From contig JAQUIG010000001.1 in the NCBI GenBank assembly GCA_028683435.1, positions 10,393 to 74,392 of the forward strand: a stretch of DNA of 64,000 nt. The letters run 5' to 3'. Numbering within the stretch: the stretch's first letter is position 1; every line of letters begins with the position of its first letter. Below, in pieces: positions 47,613-56,219 of this stretch. The DNA is from Desulfuromonadaceae bacterium. Its GTDB lineage: Bacteria > Desulfobacterota > Desulfuromonadia > Geobacterales > Pseudopelobacteraceae. Below the pieces are notes generated by a model that saw only the letters and a list, made by a program, of their open reading frames with translations, ran no database searches and had not been told where the DNA came from. The translations under genes were made by a program, and so were the position numbers.

Positions 47613-48169
47613 GGCCTCTGGAGATTATCCACACCATTCGCGACTGGTGGCAGAGTCTTGACGACCGGACGCGGCTCTGGAGCGGCTACGCCCTGATCAT
47701 CCTGCTGGCCGCTGCGGTTGGTTGGTCGGCTCTGAGTGCGAGAGTGCAAGCGCTTGAAAAGAAACGCTCCGCCCGTGAAATGGTGCTGAAAGAGCTGTTG
47801 CCGCTCAAAATGGCTTACCTGTCGGCCCGGCACTCTTCCGACCAGCTGAGAGGCCGTATGGCTACTCTGCGCCCGGACGACTCACCGGCCAAAATCATTG
47901 AAGATACCGGTATCAAAGGTAAATCTATTAAAATAGTCCCGCTCAAAGGTGAAGAACGGAGCGGTTTTATCGAGGATGCCGCTGATATCCGTATCGAAGG
48001 TCTGACGCTCAATGAAGCGGTCAATCTGCTGTATCGACTTGAAAAAGGGAGTCGTCCGTTGCTGATTAAAAAAAGCTCTCTGCGAACCCGGTTTGACGAT
48101 CCCTCACGTTGTGATCTGAGTCTGATTATGGCACTGCTCAAGCCGGCACCCGGTCAGGAGAAACCTTGA
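47609..48169 (+). CDS. gspM: GspM type II secretion platform protein
   Basis: This 186-residue bitopic protein has a short cytoplasmic N-terminus, one membrane helix (WSGYALIILLAAAVGWSAL, about 24-42), a coiled coil (VQALEKKRSAREMVLKEL) and a small periplasmic domain. Size and layout match GspM, the GspL partner. Overlaps gspL by four bases and gspN by four. Confidence 0.85.
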   Translation: MRPLEIIHTIRDWWQSLDDRTRLWSGYALIILLAAAVGWSALSARVQALEKKRSAREMVLKELLPLKMAYLSARHSSDQLRGRMATLRPDDSPAKIIEDTGIKGKSIKIVPLKGEERSGFIEDAADIRIEGLTLNEAVNLLYRLEKGSRPLLIKKSSLRTRFDDPSRCDLSLIMALLKPAPGQEKP

Positions 48170-49005
48170 AAAATGCACAGTTGGCACGGTGGACAGCCAT
48201 ACTGGCCGCAACGCTGGTTCTGTTTCTGCTGTTCTTTTACCTGCTTTTCCCCACAGGGAAGATCGATGCCGTAGTTGCCCGGGTCCTGACTCGACAGGGG
48301 CTGACCCTCTCGCCGGCGGTGCACAAAACGCTGCTCCCCGGCCTTGCGTGGGATAATCTGCTGCTTTCGTCAGAACAGGGGCCACTACTCAGTTGCCGGC
48401 GACTGCAGGTCAGGCCGCTGCTGCTCCCTCTGCTTGTCGGGCGGGCTGTTGTTTCCGGAAAGGCAGTGGTCGGCAAGGGGCATCTGTATGTCAGATATGC
48501 TCTGAACGGCAAAGCTGCCCTGGATCTTGATGCCGATGGCATAGCGCTTGCCGACATCCCCTTTTTCAGCAGTGTCCTTAATGCTAAAGCGGCCGGCAAT
48601 CTCTGGAGCCAGGGGACGCTGCAGCGCGGCGCGAATGGGTTGAGCGGAGACCTGAGACTTGAGGTAAAGCAGCTTGGCTTTTCGGGTGTCAAACTGGGAG
48701 CCTTCCCGCTTCCGGATGCTGCAGGTATGAAAACACAGGGGATGATAAGAGTCAGTGGCGGGAAAGCCCGCCTGGAGAGTTTTACGCTTGCAGGGGATGG
48801 CATCTACATGCGCCTTTCGGGTGACCTCCCGACTGGTGCCGATGCTGCTGCAACACCACTTAACATGAGTCTGGAGATTATGCCCAAGCCGGAGTTTCTG
48901 GAAAAACAGAAGCTGGTTTTTATGCTGCTGGCCAGGTTTATGACTTCTCCTGGAGTCTACACTGTCCCGATCAGGGGAACGCTGCTGAAACCGGTGATTA
49001 TTTAG
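48166..49005 (+). CDS. gspN: GspN type II secretion protein
   Basis: This 279-residue protein has one N-terminal membrane helix (WTAILAATLVLFLLFFYLLFP) and a periplasmic beta-rich domain (LSGDLRLEVKQLGFSGVKLG) of GspN type, related to AsmA-like lipid-transfer folds. GspN is present only in part of the type II systems. The start is a TTG overlapping the gspM stop, with AGGAG six bases upstream. nadD follows without a gap. Confidence 0.85.
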   Translation: MKNAQLARWTAILAATLVLFLLFFYLLFPTGKIDAVVARVLTRQGLTLSPAVHKTLLPGLAWDNLLLSSEQGPLLSCRRLQVRPLLLPLLVGRAVVSGKAVVGKGHLYVRYALNGKAALDLDADGIALADIPFFSSVLNAKAAGNLWSQGTLQRGANGLSGDLRLEVKQLGFSGVKLGAFPLPDAAGMKTQGMIRVSGGKARLESFTLAGDGIYMRLSGDLPTGADAAATPLNMSLEIMPKPEFLEKQKLVFMLLARFMTSPGVYTVPIRGTLLKPVII

Positions 49006-49656
49006 GTGAGGATCGGCTTGCTCGGTGGAAGCTTCAACCCGATTCACAACGCCCATCTGCGCATTGCCGCGGAGGCGCGGGGCGCCTGCCAGCTTGACAG
49101 GGTCATTTTTATCCCGGCTGCTGATCCGCCGCACAAACCGCTGGCGGGCAACGTTTCATTTGAACATCGCTCAAAGATGGTCAGCATGGCGATCGACGGC
49201 AGCCCCGGTTTCGAGATGTCAACGGTTGAGGCGGAGCGTGGCGGCAAGTCCTATTCGGTTGACACGATTCGTACATTTGGGGAGCGGCTTCCGGGTGATG
49301 CACTTTTTTTTATCATCGGCGCTGATTCGTTTCTGGAGATAGGCACATGGAATCGCTATGCCGAGATATTCCCTCTGTGCAATCTGATCGTTGCCGAGCG
49401 TCCCGGCTGTCCGATTGTCAACCGGCTTGAAGCGCTTCCCGCTGCTGTCAGGATGGAGTTCATGCCTGACGCTGAAACCGGCTCACTGATACACCACTCC
49501 GGAACGAGCATATTCTTTATCACAGGGTCGTCGCTGGATCTCTCTTCGACAGAAATCCGTCGGCTCGCCGCCTCTGGCGCCGAAATAACCAAGTATGTAC
49601 CACCAAATGTAGCAGCATATATCTCGCAGCAAAGGATCTACGACAAATGCCAGTAA
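49006..49656 (+). CDS. nadD: Nicotinate-nucleotide adenylyltransferase
   Basis: This 216-residue enzyme makes deamido-NAD from nicotinate mononucleotide. It shows GLLGGSFNPIHNAHL (residues 4-18), the adenylyltransferase (H/T)xGH-type site, PPHKP, and SSTEIRR near the C-terminus. The GTG start immediately follows the gspN stop. The nadD-rsfS pair is conserved; in other Geobacter-like genomes proA or obg often precede it, here replaced by the gsp operon. Confidence 0.95.
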   Translation: MRIGLLGGSFNPIHNAHLRIAAEARGACQLDRVIFIPAADPPHKPLAGNVSFEHRSKMVSMAIDGSPGFEMSTVEAERGGKSYSVDTIRTFGERLPGDALFFIIGADSFLEIGTWNRYAEIFPLCNLIVAERPGCPIVNRLEALPAAVRMEFMPDAETGSLIHHSGTSIFFITGSSLDLSSTEIRRLAASGAEITKYVPPNVAAYISQQRIYDKCQ

Positions 49657-50060
49657 AAAATGAAGAAACTACTGAAAAGATGACACTGAGCGCGACTGAG
49701 CGCGCACTTAAATGCGCTGAACTGGCGTATGACAAAAAGGCGTATGATATCATTGTACGCGATATCTCCCGGGTCTCGTCGATTGCCGACTATATGGTGA
49801 TAATCTCCGGCTCTTCGGACAAACAGAACCAGGCCATTGCCGATAATATCCGCAGCGGCCTGAAAAAATTCGGCAAAGTCAACGATATTGAAGGCGCCAA
49901 AGATGGCAGATGGATAGTCATGGACTATGGTGATGTGCTGGTGCATATCTTCCATGACCAGATCCGGCGCTATTACGATCTGGACGGCATCTGGGGCATG
50001 GCGCCTGAACTTGAGTTGCCGCAAGAAATCAAAGCGGCGCGCAAGGAAGCGGATTATTGA
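49647..50060 (+). CDS. rsfS: Ribosome silencing factor RsfS
   Basis: This 137-residue protein binds L14 and blocks subunit joining during starvation. It has the family core DIIVRDISRVSSIADYMVII, SGSSDKQNQAIADNI, DGRWIVMDYGDVLVHIF. It overlaps nadD by 10 bases and rlmH by four. Confidence 0.95.
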   Translation: MPVKNEETTEKMTLSATERALKCAELAYDKKAYDIIVRDISRVSSIADYMVIISGSSDKQNQAIADNIRSGLKKFGKVNDIEGAKDGRWIVMDYGDVLVHIFHDQIRRYYDLDGIWGMAPELELPQEIKAARKEADY

Positions 50061-50515
50061 AAATAAAAGTGCTTTGGGTGGGAAAAAGCCGCGATCCGTG
50101 GGTCAAGGATGCGATCGACGAATACGCCGGTCGCATCAGGCGCTATTTACCTCTGGAACTGGTCGATATCCGCGACGAGAAGGGGGCTGCCGCCGAGCAT
50201 ATGCGCGGTCGCGAGTGCGAACGGCTGGAGAAGCAGATCGCCCCCGGTGCGACTCTGGTCTTGCTGGACGAGCGGGGTGAGCAGATGGATTCACCCGGCC
50301 TTGCCGCTTTTGTCGGCAGACAACGCGATAGCGGCGTCGGCGAGCTGATTTTTGTCATCGGCGGCGCCTACGGCTTCTCCGAAGAATTCCGTTGCCGCGG
50401 CAAGCTGCTGGCGTTGTCAAAAATGACCTTTACCCACCAGATGGTACGTCCCTTCCTGCTGGAGCAGATTTACCGGGCGTTTACGATCCTGAACGGCGAG
50501 CCGTATCATCATTGA
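50057..50515 (+). CDS. rlmH: 23S rRNA (pseudouridine(1915)-N3)-methyltransferase RlmH
   Basis: This 152-residue SPOUT methyltransferase acts on the 70S ribosome. Motifs [13 protein letters not shown] and [20 protein letters not shown] with the NGEPYHH end are diagnostic. Starts with a TTG inside the rsfS stop; AAGGAAG lies upstream. It is followed by gpmI after 17 bases. Confidence 0.96.
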   Translation: MKIKVLWVGKSRDPWVKDAIDEYAGRIRRYLPLELVDIRDEKGAAAEHMRGRECERLEKQIAPGATLVLLDERGEQMDSPGLAAFVGRQRDSGVGELIFVIGGAYGFSEEFRCRGKLLALSKMTFTHQMVRPFLLEQIYRAFTILNGEPYHH

Positions 50516-50532
50516 TCCGAAAGGGGTATCCA

Positions 50533-52053
50533 ATGAAAAAACCACTGCTATTGATGATTCTCGACGGCTGGGGGATCAACCCCAATCCTCTCCACAACGC
50601 CGTTGCTCTGGCTAAAACCCCCAACCTGACTACATATTTGAATGAATACCCGCATGCACAGATCCGCACCTCCGGTATGGCGGTCGGACTGCCTGAGGGG
50701 CAGATGGGCAACTCCGAGGTCGGGCATCTTAACCTCGGTGCCGGGCGGGTTGTCTATCAGGAGTTGACCCGTGTCACCAAGTCCATCCTGGATGGCGATT
50801 TCTTCACCAACCCGGTCCTGCTACGTTGTATCGCGAAGGTCAAGGCGTCCGGGGGAAGACTCCACCTCTCCGGGCTGCTCTCGGACGGCGGGGTGCATTC
50901 CCATAATACACACCTGTATGCACTGTTGGAGCTGGCCAAGCGGGAAGGGTTGACAGAAGTCTTCATACATTGTCTGTTGGATGGCCGTGATACTCCACCC
51001 CAGAGCGGTGCCGCATATCTGGCGGAGCTGGAAGCTGAAATAACGCGGATCGGCGTCGGCAGAATCGCGACGGTCATGGGACGCTATTACGCCATGGACC
51101 GTGATAATCGCTGGGAGCGGGTGGAGAAGGCTTACAACGCCATTGTCTGCGGCGAAGGCGAGAAGCGTGTATCGGCAAAAGAGGCGATTGAACAGAGCTA
51201 CGCCGCTGGTGTACATGATGAATTTGTTCTGCCGGCTGTTATCGTCCCGAATGCCACGCTGGGTGATGGCGACGGCTTCATCTTTTTCAACTTCCGCTCC
51301 GACCGGGCTCGTGAAATCACGAGAGTTATTGCCCTGGATGGCTTTGATGGATTTGAGCGTCGGAAAAGACCGCAGTTGGCGGGCTATGTCTGTTTGACCG
51401 AATACGACGCAACCTTCGGCCTGCCGATCGCTTTTGCTTCATCGGAGCTGGCCAATATCCTGGGTGGCGTGCTGGCCGATGCCGGGCTGAAGCAGCTGCG
51501 CATAGCCGAAACCGAGAAGTATGCCCACGTCACCTTCTTCTTCAACGGCGGAGTAGAAACCCCATTCCCGGGTGAGGACCGCGCCCTGATCCCGTCACCG
51601 AAAGAGGTTGCCACCTACGATCAGAAGCCGGAGATGAGTGCTTTTAAGGTGACCGACGAACTGCTGGCGCGGCTTGACCTCAACCGCTACGACGTGATCA
51701 TTCTCAACTTTGCCAACTGCGACATGGTCGGCCACACCGGAGTCGAGGCGGCGGCAATCAAGGCGGTTGAGACGGTCGATGCCTGTGCCGGGCGGATTGT
51801 CGCCAAGGTTCGGGAAATGGGTGGCGCGGTGCTGATTACTGCCGACCACGGCAACGCCGAACAGATGGCGGATGAAAACGGCGCCCCCTTCACCGCCCAT
51901 ACAACCAACCCGGTCTGGCTGGTGCTGGTGGATGACAGTCGTAAGAGTGCTATACTCCGCGAAGGTGGCCGTCTGGCTGATGTTGCGCCGACGATGCTGA
52001 AGATGCTGGGGCTGGCGCAACCGGAGGAGATGAGTGGGGAGAGTCTGTTGTGA
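50533..52053 (+). CDS. gpmI: 2,3-bisphosphoglycerate-independent phosphoglycerate mutase
   Basis: This 506-residue Mn-dependent enzyme interconverts 3- and 2-phosphoglycerate. It has the metal-binding LMILDGWG (Asp11) and the catalytic Ser61 in [17 protein letters not shown], and later [11 protein letters not shown]. The ATG at 50533 has AAAGGGG seven bases upstream; the longer frame runs into rlmH and is not used. A strong terminator lies after the stop. Confidence 0.97.
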   Translation: MKKPLLLMILDGWGINPNPLHNAVALAKTPNLTTYLNEYPHAQIRTSGMAVGLPEGQMGNSEVGHLNLGAGRVVYQELTRVTKSILDGDFFTNPVLLRCIAKVKASGGRLHLSGLLSDGGVHSHNTHLYALLELAKREGLTEVFIHCLLDGRDTPPQSGAAYLAELEAEITRIGVGRIATVMGRYYAMDRDNRWERVEKAYNAIVCGEGEKRVSAKEAIEQSYAAGVHDEFVLPAVIVPNATLGDGDGFIFFNFRSDRAREITRVIALDGFDGFERRKRPQLAGYVCLTEYDATFGLPIAFASSELANILGGVLADAGLKQLRIAETEKYAHVTFFFNGGVETPFPGEDRALIPSPKEVATYDQKPEMSAFKVTDELLARLDLNRYDVIILNFANCDMVGHTGVEAAAIKAVETVDACAGRIVAKVREMGGAVLITADHGNAEQMADENGAPFTAHTTNPVWLVLVDDSRKSAILREGGRLADVAPTMLKMLGLAQPEEMSGESLL

Positions 52054-52086
52054 TGCTTGCGGCAGCATATTGATGGTGAATTTAAA

Positions 52087-52126
52087 GCCGTCCGGTTCAG
52101 CGTTTGTCTGATCGGGCGGCTTTTTT
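52087..52126 (+). terminator. Rho-independent terminator after gpmI
   Basis: Stem GCCGTCCG paired with CGGGCGGC (one G-U pair), 18-base loop, followed by six T. It ends the long gsp-nadD-rsfS-rlmH-gpmI run. Confidence 0.8.
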
Positions 52127-52218
52127 GTGGGTGGTGTTGCTGTTGGTTATTGGTGGCGCAGTTGGTGGAATGTGGTGTATAGAGGTGGTCAGCCGCATGA
52201 TGAAAAATTTTGACGTTG

Positions 52219-52325
52219 TAGGGGCGCGGTCCTAGACCCGCCCTGATTGCAATGGGTAAAAATATTGGAGATTGCATTGTTAAAACCAAGATCAAAAACA
52301 GGCGGGTCACGGACCACGCCCCTAT
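52219..52325. repeat. Palindromic intergenic element with 27-base arms
   Basis: Left arm TAGGGGCGCGGTCCTAGACC.. (52219-52245) and right arm ..GGTCACGGACCACGCCCCTA (52299-52325) are imperfect inverted copies around an AT-rich middle. It looks like a member of the GGGGCG..GACCCGCC dispersed repeat type found in many environmental bacteria. Its right end directly precedes the ribosome site of the next gene. Confidence 0.75.
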
Positions 52326-52335
52326 GGAGGGTATG

Positions 52336-52992
52336 ATGGCTACACGAAAACTTATTGCAACCAACCAGCAATTCACCATCGGCAAGATCGTCTGCCTGGC
52401 GCGCAACTATGCCGAGCATGCACGGGAACTGGGCAACGAGACCCCGGCGGCGCCGGTTTTGTTTATGAAACCGGCATCGTCGGTGGTTGGCGATGGCGAA
52501 GCGATAAAGATCCCCGCCTATTCGCAGGAATGCCATTATGAAGTCGAACTGGCGGTGCTGATCGGCACACAGTGCCGGAGCGTTTCGGCAGAAGATGTCA
52601 TGAAATATGTCGCCGGTTACGGCGTGGCTATCGACATGACGCTGCGTGACGTACAGAATCAGCTCAAAGCCAAGGGATTGCCGTGGGAGATAGCCAAAGG
52701 ATTTGACACGTCATGCCCTCTCTCCGATTTTGTCCCGGCCGCTGCGGTGGCCGATCCGCATAGCCTCAACCTGAAACTGGCGGTTAACGGCGAAGCGCGT
52801 CAGGATGGCAGTTCAGCGGATATGATCCATAGGTTGCCGCAGATCTTAGCCTATATCTCCGGCATCTTTACCTTGGAGCCGGGGGATGTTATTTTGACCG
52901 GTACCCCCGCCGGAGTAGGTCCGGTGAGGGCTGGTGACGTGATGACGGCGGAGATCGCCTCGGTGGGGCGTCTGACGATATCGGTAGCCTGA
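52336..52992 (+). CDS. Fumarylacetoacetate hydrolase family protein (acylpyruvase/YcgM-like)
   Basis: This 218-residue enzyme belongs to the short FAH family whose members hydrolyse acylpyruvates or decarboxylate oxaloacetate. It shows VCLARNYAEHARELGNE, FMKPASSVVGDGE, the metal ligands E..E in CHYEVELAVLIG, D in GYGVAIDMTLRDVQ, and TGTPAGVGPV. Of two adjacent ATGs, the second (52336) is better spaced from GGAGG. The physiological substrate cannot be told from sequence. The upstream palindrome may have brought or altered its 5' end. Confidence 0.9.
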   Translation: MATRKLIATNQQFTIGKIVCLARNYAEHARELGNETPAAPVLFMKPASSVVGDGEAIKIPAYSQECHYEVELAVLIGTQCRSVSAEDVMKYVAGYGVAIDMTLRDVQNQLKAKGLPWEIAKGFDTSCPLSDFVPAAAVADPHSLNLKLAVNGEARQDGSSADMIHRLPQILAYISGIFTLEPGDVILTGTPAGVGPVRAGDVMTAEIASVGRLTISVA

Positions 52993-52997
52993 AAACC

Positions 52998-54203
52998 ATG
53001 CGGAGCAAACACCACAAGCATAAAAAGCGTTTTCGCCGCTTTATCCGGCTGTTGCGGCGGTTGCGTCCCCGCGAGATGCCGGTCACCCACCGTCATAACA
53101 GCGTCGTCCTTTTTCAGGGGGGGCGACCGTTTTTTGAGGCGCTTTTTGCCGCAATCCGTTCAGCTGAGCATACCATCCTGCTGGAATATTACCTCATACA
53201 CCACGATCATCTCGGCTCCGGTCTGGCCAAAGAACTGGAAGCCGCCGTTCAGCGCGGGATTACGGTCAAGCTCATCTATGATTATATCGGCTGTCTTGAC
53301 ACGCCCGCCGCCTATTTCAGAAATCTTGTCAAAAACGGGGTAAAGCTGCTTCCGTTCAACGTCCTTTCTTTCAAGCGCGGGGTCTACTGGTTCGATAAAC
53401 GCGACCATCGCAAGATGACAATTATCGATGGTAAATTGGCTTTTCTGGGGGGCTTCAATATTGGCGATGAGTATGCCGGTTGTGTTTCCGATAAGCTGAA
53501 CTTCCGGGATCTTGGTTTCAGTATCAAGGGGGATGCGGTTTGCGAGCTGGAGGCGATATTTCATGATACCTGGAACGGAGAGCAGGAGAGCACGGCAGCA
53601 CATGTGGCGGTTGAGCAATCGCGCAAGTCGCGAAAGAGCTGCGGCAAAAGCGGTGATGCCGCTGTAAATATAATCAGCGGCGGTCCACGGCAGCGACGTT
53701 CCTACATCCGTGAGGCTTTTCAGGTAAATATTGCCGCTGCTGCCGAAGAGATTTTGATCGCCACCCCATACTTTGTACCCGGTCCGCGCATTATCCGCTC
53801 TCTGCTGCGAGCAGTGCGTCGCGGCGTGCGGGTACGGCTGCTGCTGCCGGCCCGCAGTGATGTGCCGTTCATGCTCCTGCTTGGGCGCAGCTCGTATGCA
53901 ACGCTGCTGAAAGGCGGGATTGAGATATATGAACTGGAGCGTGAAATACTTCACGCCAAGGTCATGCTGATCGATGCCGAGCGGACCGTCATCGGCTCGG
54001 CCAATCTTGACCAGCGCAGCTTCCATCGCAACTACGAGATCAACTGTCTGGTCGATAACGTGCAGTTCGGCAGGCAGATTCGGGAGTTGCTGCTGGATGA
54101 AATCGCCGGTTCCCGCTCGGTAGAGCTCTATGTTCATGAGCGGCGGGGTATTTTAATCCGGATAATGGAGCGGGTGGTCTCTCTGTTCGGGTGGTTTGCG
54201 TGA
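52998..54203 (+). CDS. Phospholipase D family protein, cardiolipin synthase ClsB-like
   Basis: This 401-residue protein has two HKD motifs: H137-K139-D144 (RDHRKMTIIDG) and H319-K321-D326 (LHAKVMLIDAE), each followed by the usual GGFN and GSAN. The absence of N-terminal membrane helices and a basic start (MRSKHHKHKKRFRRF) make it ClsB-like rather than ClsA-like. It should make cardiolipin (or phosphatidylglycerol) at the inner membrane. Starts 5 bases after the FAH gene and overlaps tatD by four bases. Confidence 0.9.
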   Translation: MRSKHHKHKKRFRRFIRLLRRLRPREMPVTHRHNSVVLFQGGRPFFEALFAAIRSAEHTILLEYYLIHHDHLGSGLAKELEAAVQRGITVKLIYDYIGCLDTPAAYFRNLVKNGVKLLPFNVLSFKRGVYWFDKRDHRKMTIIDGKLAFLGGFNIGDEYAGCVSDKLNFRDLGFSIKGDAVCELEAIFHDTWNGEQESTAAHVAVEQSRKSRKSCGKSGDAAVNIISGGPRQRRSYIREAFQVNIAAAAEEILIATPYFVPGPRIIRSLLRAVRRGVRVRLLLPARSDVPFMLLLGRSSYATLLKGGIEIYELEREILHAKVMLIDAERTVIGSANLDQRSFHRNYEINCLVDNVQFGRQIRELLLDEIAGSRSVELYVHERRGILIRIMERVVSLFGWFA

Positions 54204-54979
54204 AACCTGCACTGATCGACAGTCATTGTCATCTCGATCAGGAACCACTCATCTCCGGGGTGCAGCATTTTATGCAGGAAGCCTCTGCTGCAGGAGTACT
54301 CTGTTTTGTCGTCCCCGGGTTGCATCCCGATGGGTGGAGGGGAATAGCGGCTCTGGCTGCAGAAAACCGCTCTGTTTTAGCGGCATACGGCATCCATCCG
54401 ATGCATGCCGTATGCATTAATGACGGGAATCTTGAGCTCCTGCGCGAGTTTGCCCCCTTGGGTGTGGCTATCGGTGAAATTGGCCTCGATCCGCTGTACC
54501 AGACGCCGTTGGCTCTGCAGGAGGCTGTTTTCCGGGAGCAGCTCCGGGTAGCGGTCAACCTCGGGTTACCGGTGCTGATACATTGCCGCCGGGCATTTAA
54601 AAGAGTGTTAACGATTCTGAGCGAAGAGAGTGCCGAACAGGTGGGGGGGATCATGCACGCCTTCTCCGGTTCTGTGGAGATGGCGCGGGAGTTTATCCGG
54701 ATCGGCTTTGCCATCTCGATTTCCGGGACGGTGACCTGGGGCAATGCGGTCAAACCGCTGCGCCTTGTCAGGGAGTTGCCGCTGGAGCATCTTGTGCTGG
54801 AAACCGATGCCCCGGACATGGCCCCTGAGCGCTATCGCGGGGCTTTCAACCGCCCGGCCTGGATAACGGAAACCGCGCAGCGGGTAGCGGAAGTTCGGGG
54901 GGTCTCGCTGGAAGATGTTGCCAGAATTACAACGGATAATGCTCGCCGCATTCTACGGCTGGGTAGATGTTCTGCTTGA
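54200..54979 (+). CDS. tatD: TatD family metal-dependent hydrolase
   Basis: This 259-residue TIM-barrel hydrolase has the metal site H9-x-H11 (DSHCHLD), Glu in AIGEIGLD, H in VLIHCRRA, HAFSG and ETDAP. TatD proteins show 3'-5' DNase activity in vitro; the role in the cell is not settled. I choose the GTG at 54200, which overlaps the stop of the preceding gene (GTGA); a GTG at 54191 in the same frame is the alternative. Confidence 0.92.
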   Translation: MKPALIDSHCHLDQEPLISGVQHFMQEASAAGVLCFVVPGLHPDGWRGIAALAAENRSVLAAYGIHPMHAVCINDGNLELLREFAPLGVAIGEIGLDPLYQTPLALQEAVFREQLRVAVNLGLPVLIHCRRAFKRVLTILSEESAEQVGGIMHAFSGSVEMAREFIRIGFAISISGTVTWGNAVKPLRLVRELPLEHLVLETDAPDMAPERYRGAFNRPAWITETAQRVAEVRGVSLEDVARITTDNARRILRLGRCSA

Positions 54980-55050
54980 GACTGTATTTCCGCCGGCTGC
55001 TGTGCTAGTATCCTCTTTCAGGATGATTATTTCCACTAAGGAGCTACTCC

Positions 55051-55383
55051 ATGAAATATGCCCTTCTGTTTCTTTCCGGATGTGTTGTCACGATCAGCGG
55101 CTGTGCCATGTTCACCGCCTGGAAAAGCATTCCCCCGCCTGGTGGCTGTGAGCAGTGCCACACCGTGGAGATCAGTACCAACTGGCAGGCGATGTACAAA
55201 CCGGCTGCGGTGCCGGATGAACGCGGACGGCTCCCCTTCCAGACGCCACAGTACAACCAGCCTTCACTGGGGGGGCAGCAGTCGCCGCTGGAAGCAAAAA
55301 AAGTTGAGGAAATGGCCTGTTTCGACTGCCATAAATCCCCAACACCGGCGCATAAGGGACGTAAAGGGCGCTTCCACCATTAA
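55051..55383 (+). CDS. Small diheme c-type cytochrome lipoprotein
   Basis: This 110-residue protein has a lipoprotein signal (ISGC, Cys18) and two haem-attachment motifs, CEQCH (33-37) and CFDCH (90-94), with further His residues (HTVE, PAHKG, FHH at the end) that could be distal ligands. It should sit on a membrane in the periplasm as an electron carrier. I do not recognise a named family. AAGGAG precedes the ATG. It stands alone downstream of tatD. Confidence 0.85.
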   Translation: MKYALLFLSGCVVTISGCAMFTAWKSIPPPGGCEQCHTVEISTNWQAMYKPAAVPDERGRLPFQTPQYNQPSLGGQQSPLEAKKVEEMACFDCHKSPTPAHKGRKGRFHH

Positions 55384-55396
55384 TAAAAAACATTTG

Positions 55397-55472
55397 AAAC
55401 GCGGAGCAACAGAGCGACGGTGTAAAAACAAAGAATTTTGGTAAGGTCCTGATTTCTTTGTTGCTCCGTGTT
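55397..55472. repeat. Palindromic intergenic element (GGAGCAAC type)
   Basis: AACGCGGAGCAACA at the left and TGTTGCTCCGTGTT at the right are inverted, with an inner CAAAGAA/TTCTTTG pair. It sits between convergent genes (cytochrome and response regulator) and may end both transcripts. Similar outer sequence (ACACGGAG) occurs at 57827-57907. Confidence 0.7.
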
Positions 55473-55511
55473 ATTCGGACTGTCTTTTTTGGTTAATACC
55501 GTCTCTTCGTT

Positions 55512-56219
55512 TTACTCACCGTCACGGCTGAAGCGGTATCCGACACCGCGGACTGTCAGAAAATGTTTTGGATGAGAGGGGTCAGGTTCGAAGTATTTGC
55601 GAAGCCGGACGATAAAATTGTCCAGTGTTCTGGTTTCGGTGTCGCTGCTGTAGCCCCAGACGGACTGCAACAGGTCGCTGCGATGGATGGCCAGCCCCTC
55701 TTTCTGAAAAAAAAGCGATAGCACCCGTACTTCCATCTCGGTCAGGTCAATCTCCCCCTGAGCTGTTCTGGCCCGGTACGAAAGAAGAAAAACCTCATTG
55801 TCGCCGAAACGATACCCCTCCTCGACCGGGTCCGGTCGATACCATGAAGAGCGCCGCAACATCCCCTTGACCCGCAGCAGAAATTCCACCAGATTGAATG
55901 GTTTGGTGAGGTAATCATCAGCGCCGTTTTCCAGCCCCTCCACACGGTCGGCATCGTCGGAGCGGGCTGTCAGCATCAGAATAGGGACCCGGGGATCGAC
56001 CGCTCTAATGGCGCGGCACGCCTGGAAACCGTCCATGCCGGGGAGCATGACATCCAGGATGACAAGGTCAAAGCGTTCAATCTCAAGAGTTGCAAGAGCC
56101 CGTTCGGCGGTTTCAAAATGGCTGACCCGGTGCCCCTCTTCTTCCAGGTTGAAGCAGATGCCGCGCGCCAGATGAATTTCATCTTCTACGAGCATGATAT
56201 GCGGCTTGTCGTCGGTCAT
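55512..56219 (-). CDS. OmpR/PhoB family response regulator
   Basis: This 235-residue regulator has a receiver domain with the acidic pair E12/D13, phosphoacceptor D56 (LVILDVMLPGMDG) and K106 (DDYLTKPF), and a C-terminal winged helix (LTEMEVRVLSLFFQKEGLAIHRSDLLQSVWG.., TVRGVGYRF). It should bind DNA when phosphorylated by the kinase encoded next to it; the four-base overlap of the two genes supports pairing. The target genes and signal are unknown. Confidence 0.95.
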   Translation of the reverse strand: MTDDKPHIMLVEDEIHLARGICFNLEEEGHRVSHFETAERALATLEIERFDLVILDVMLPGMDGFQACRAIRAVDPRVPILMLTARSDDADRVEGLENGADDYLTKPFNLVEFLLRVKGMLRRSSWYRPDPVEEGYRFGDNEVFLLSYRARTAQGEIDLTEMEVRVLSLFFQKEGLAIHRSDLLQSVWGYSSDTETRTLDNFIVRLRKYFEPDPSHPKHFLTVRGVGYRFSRDGE

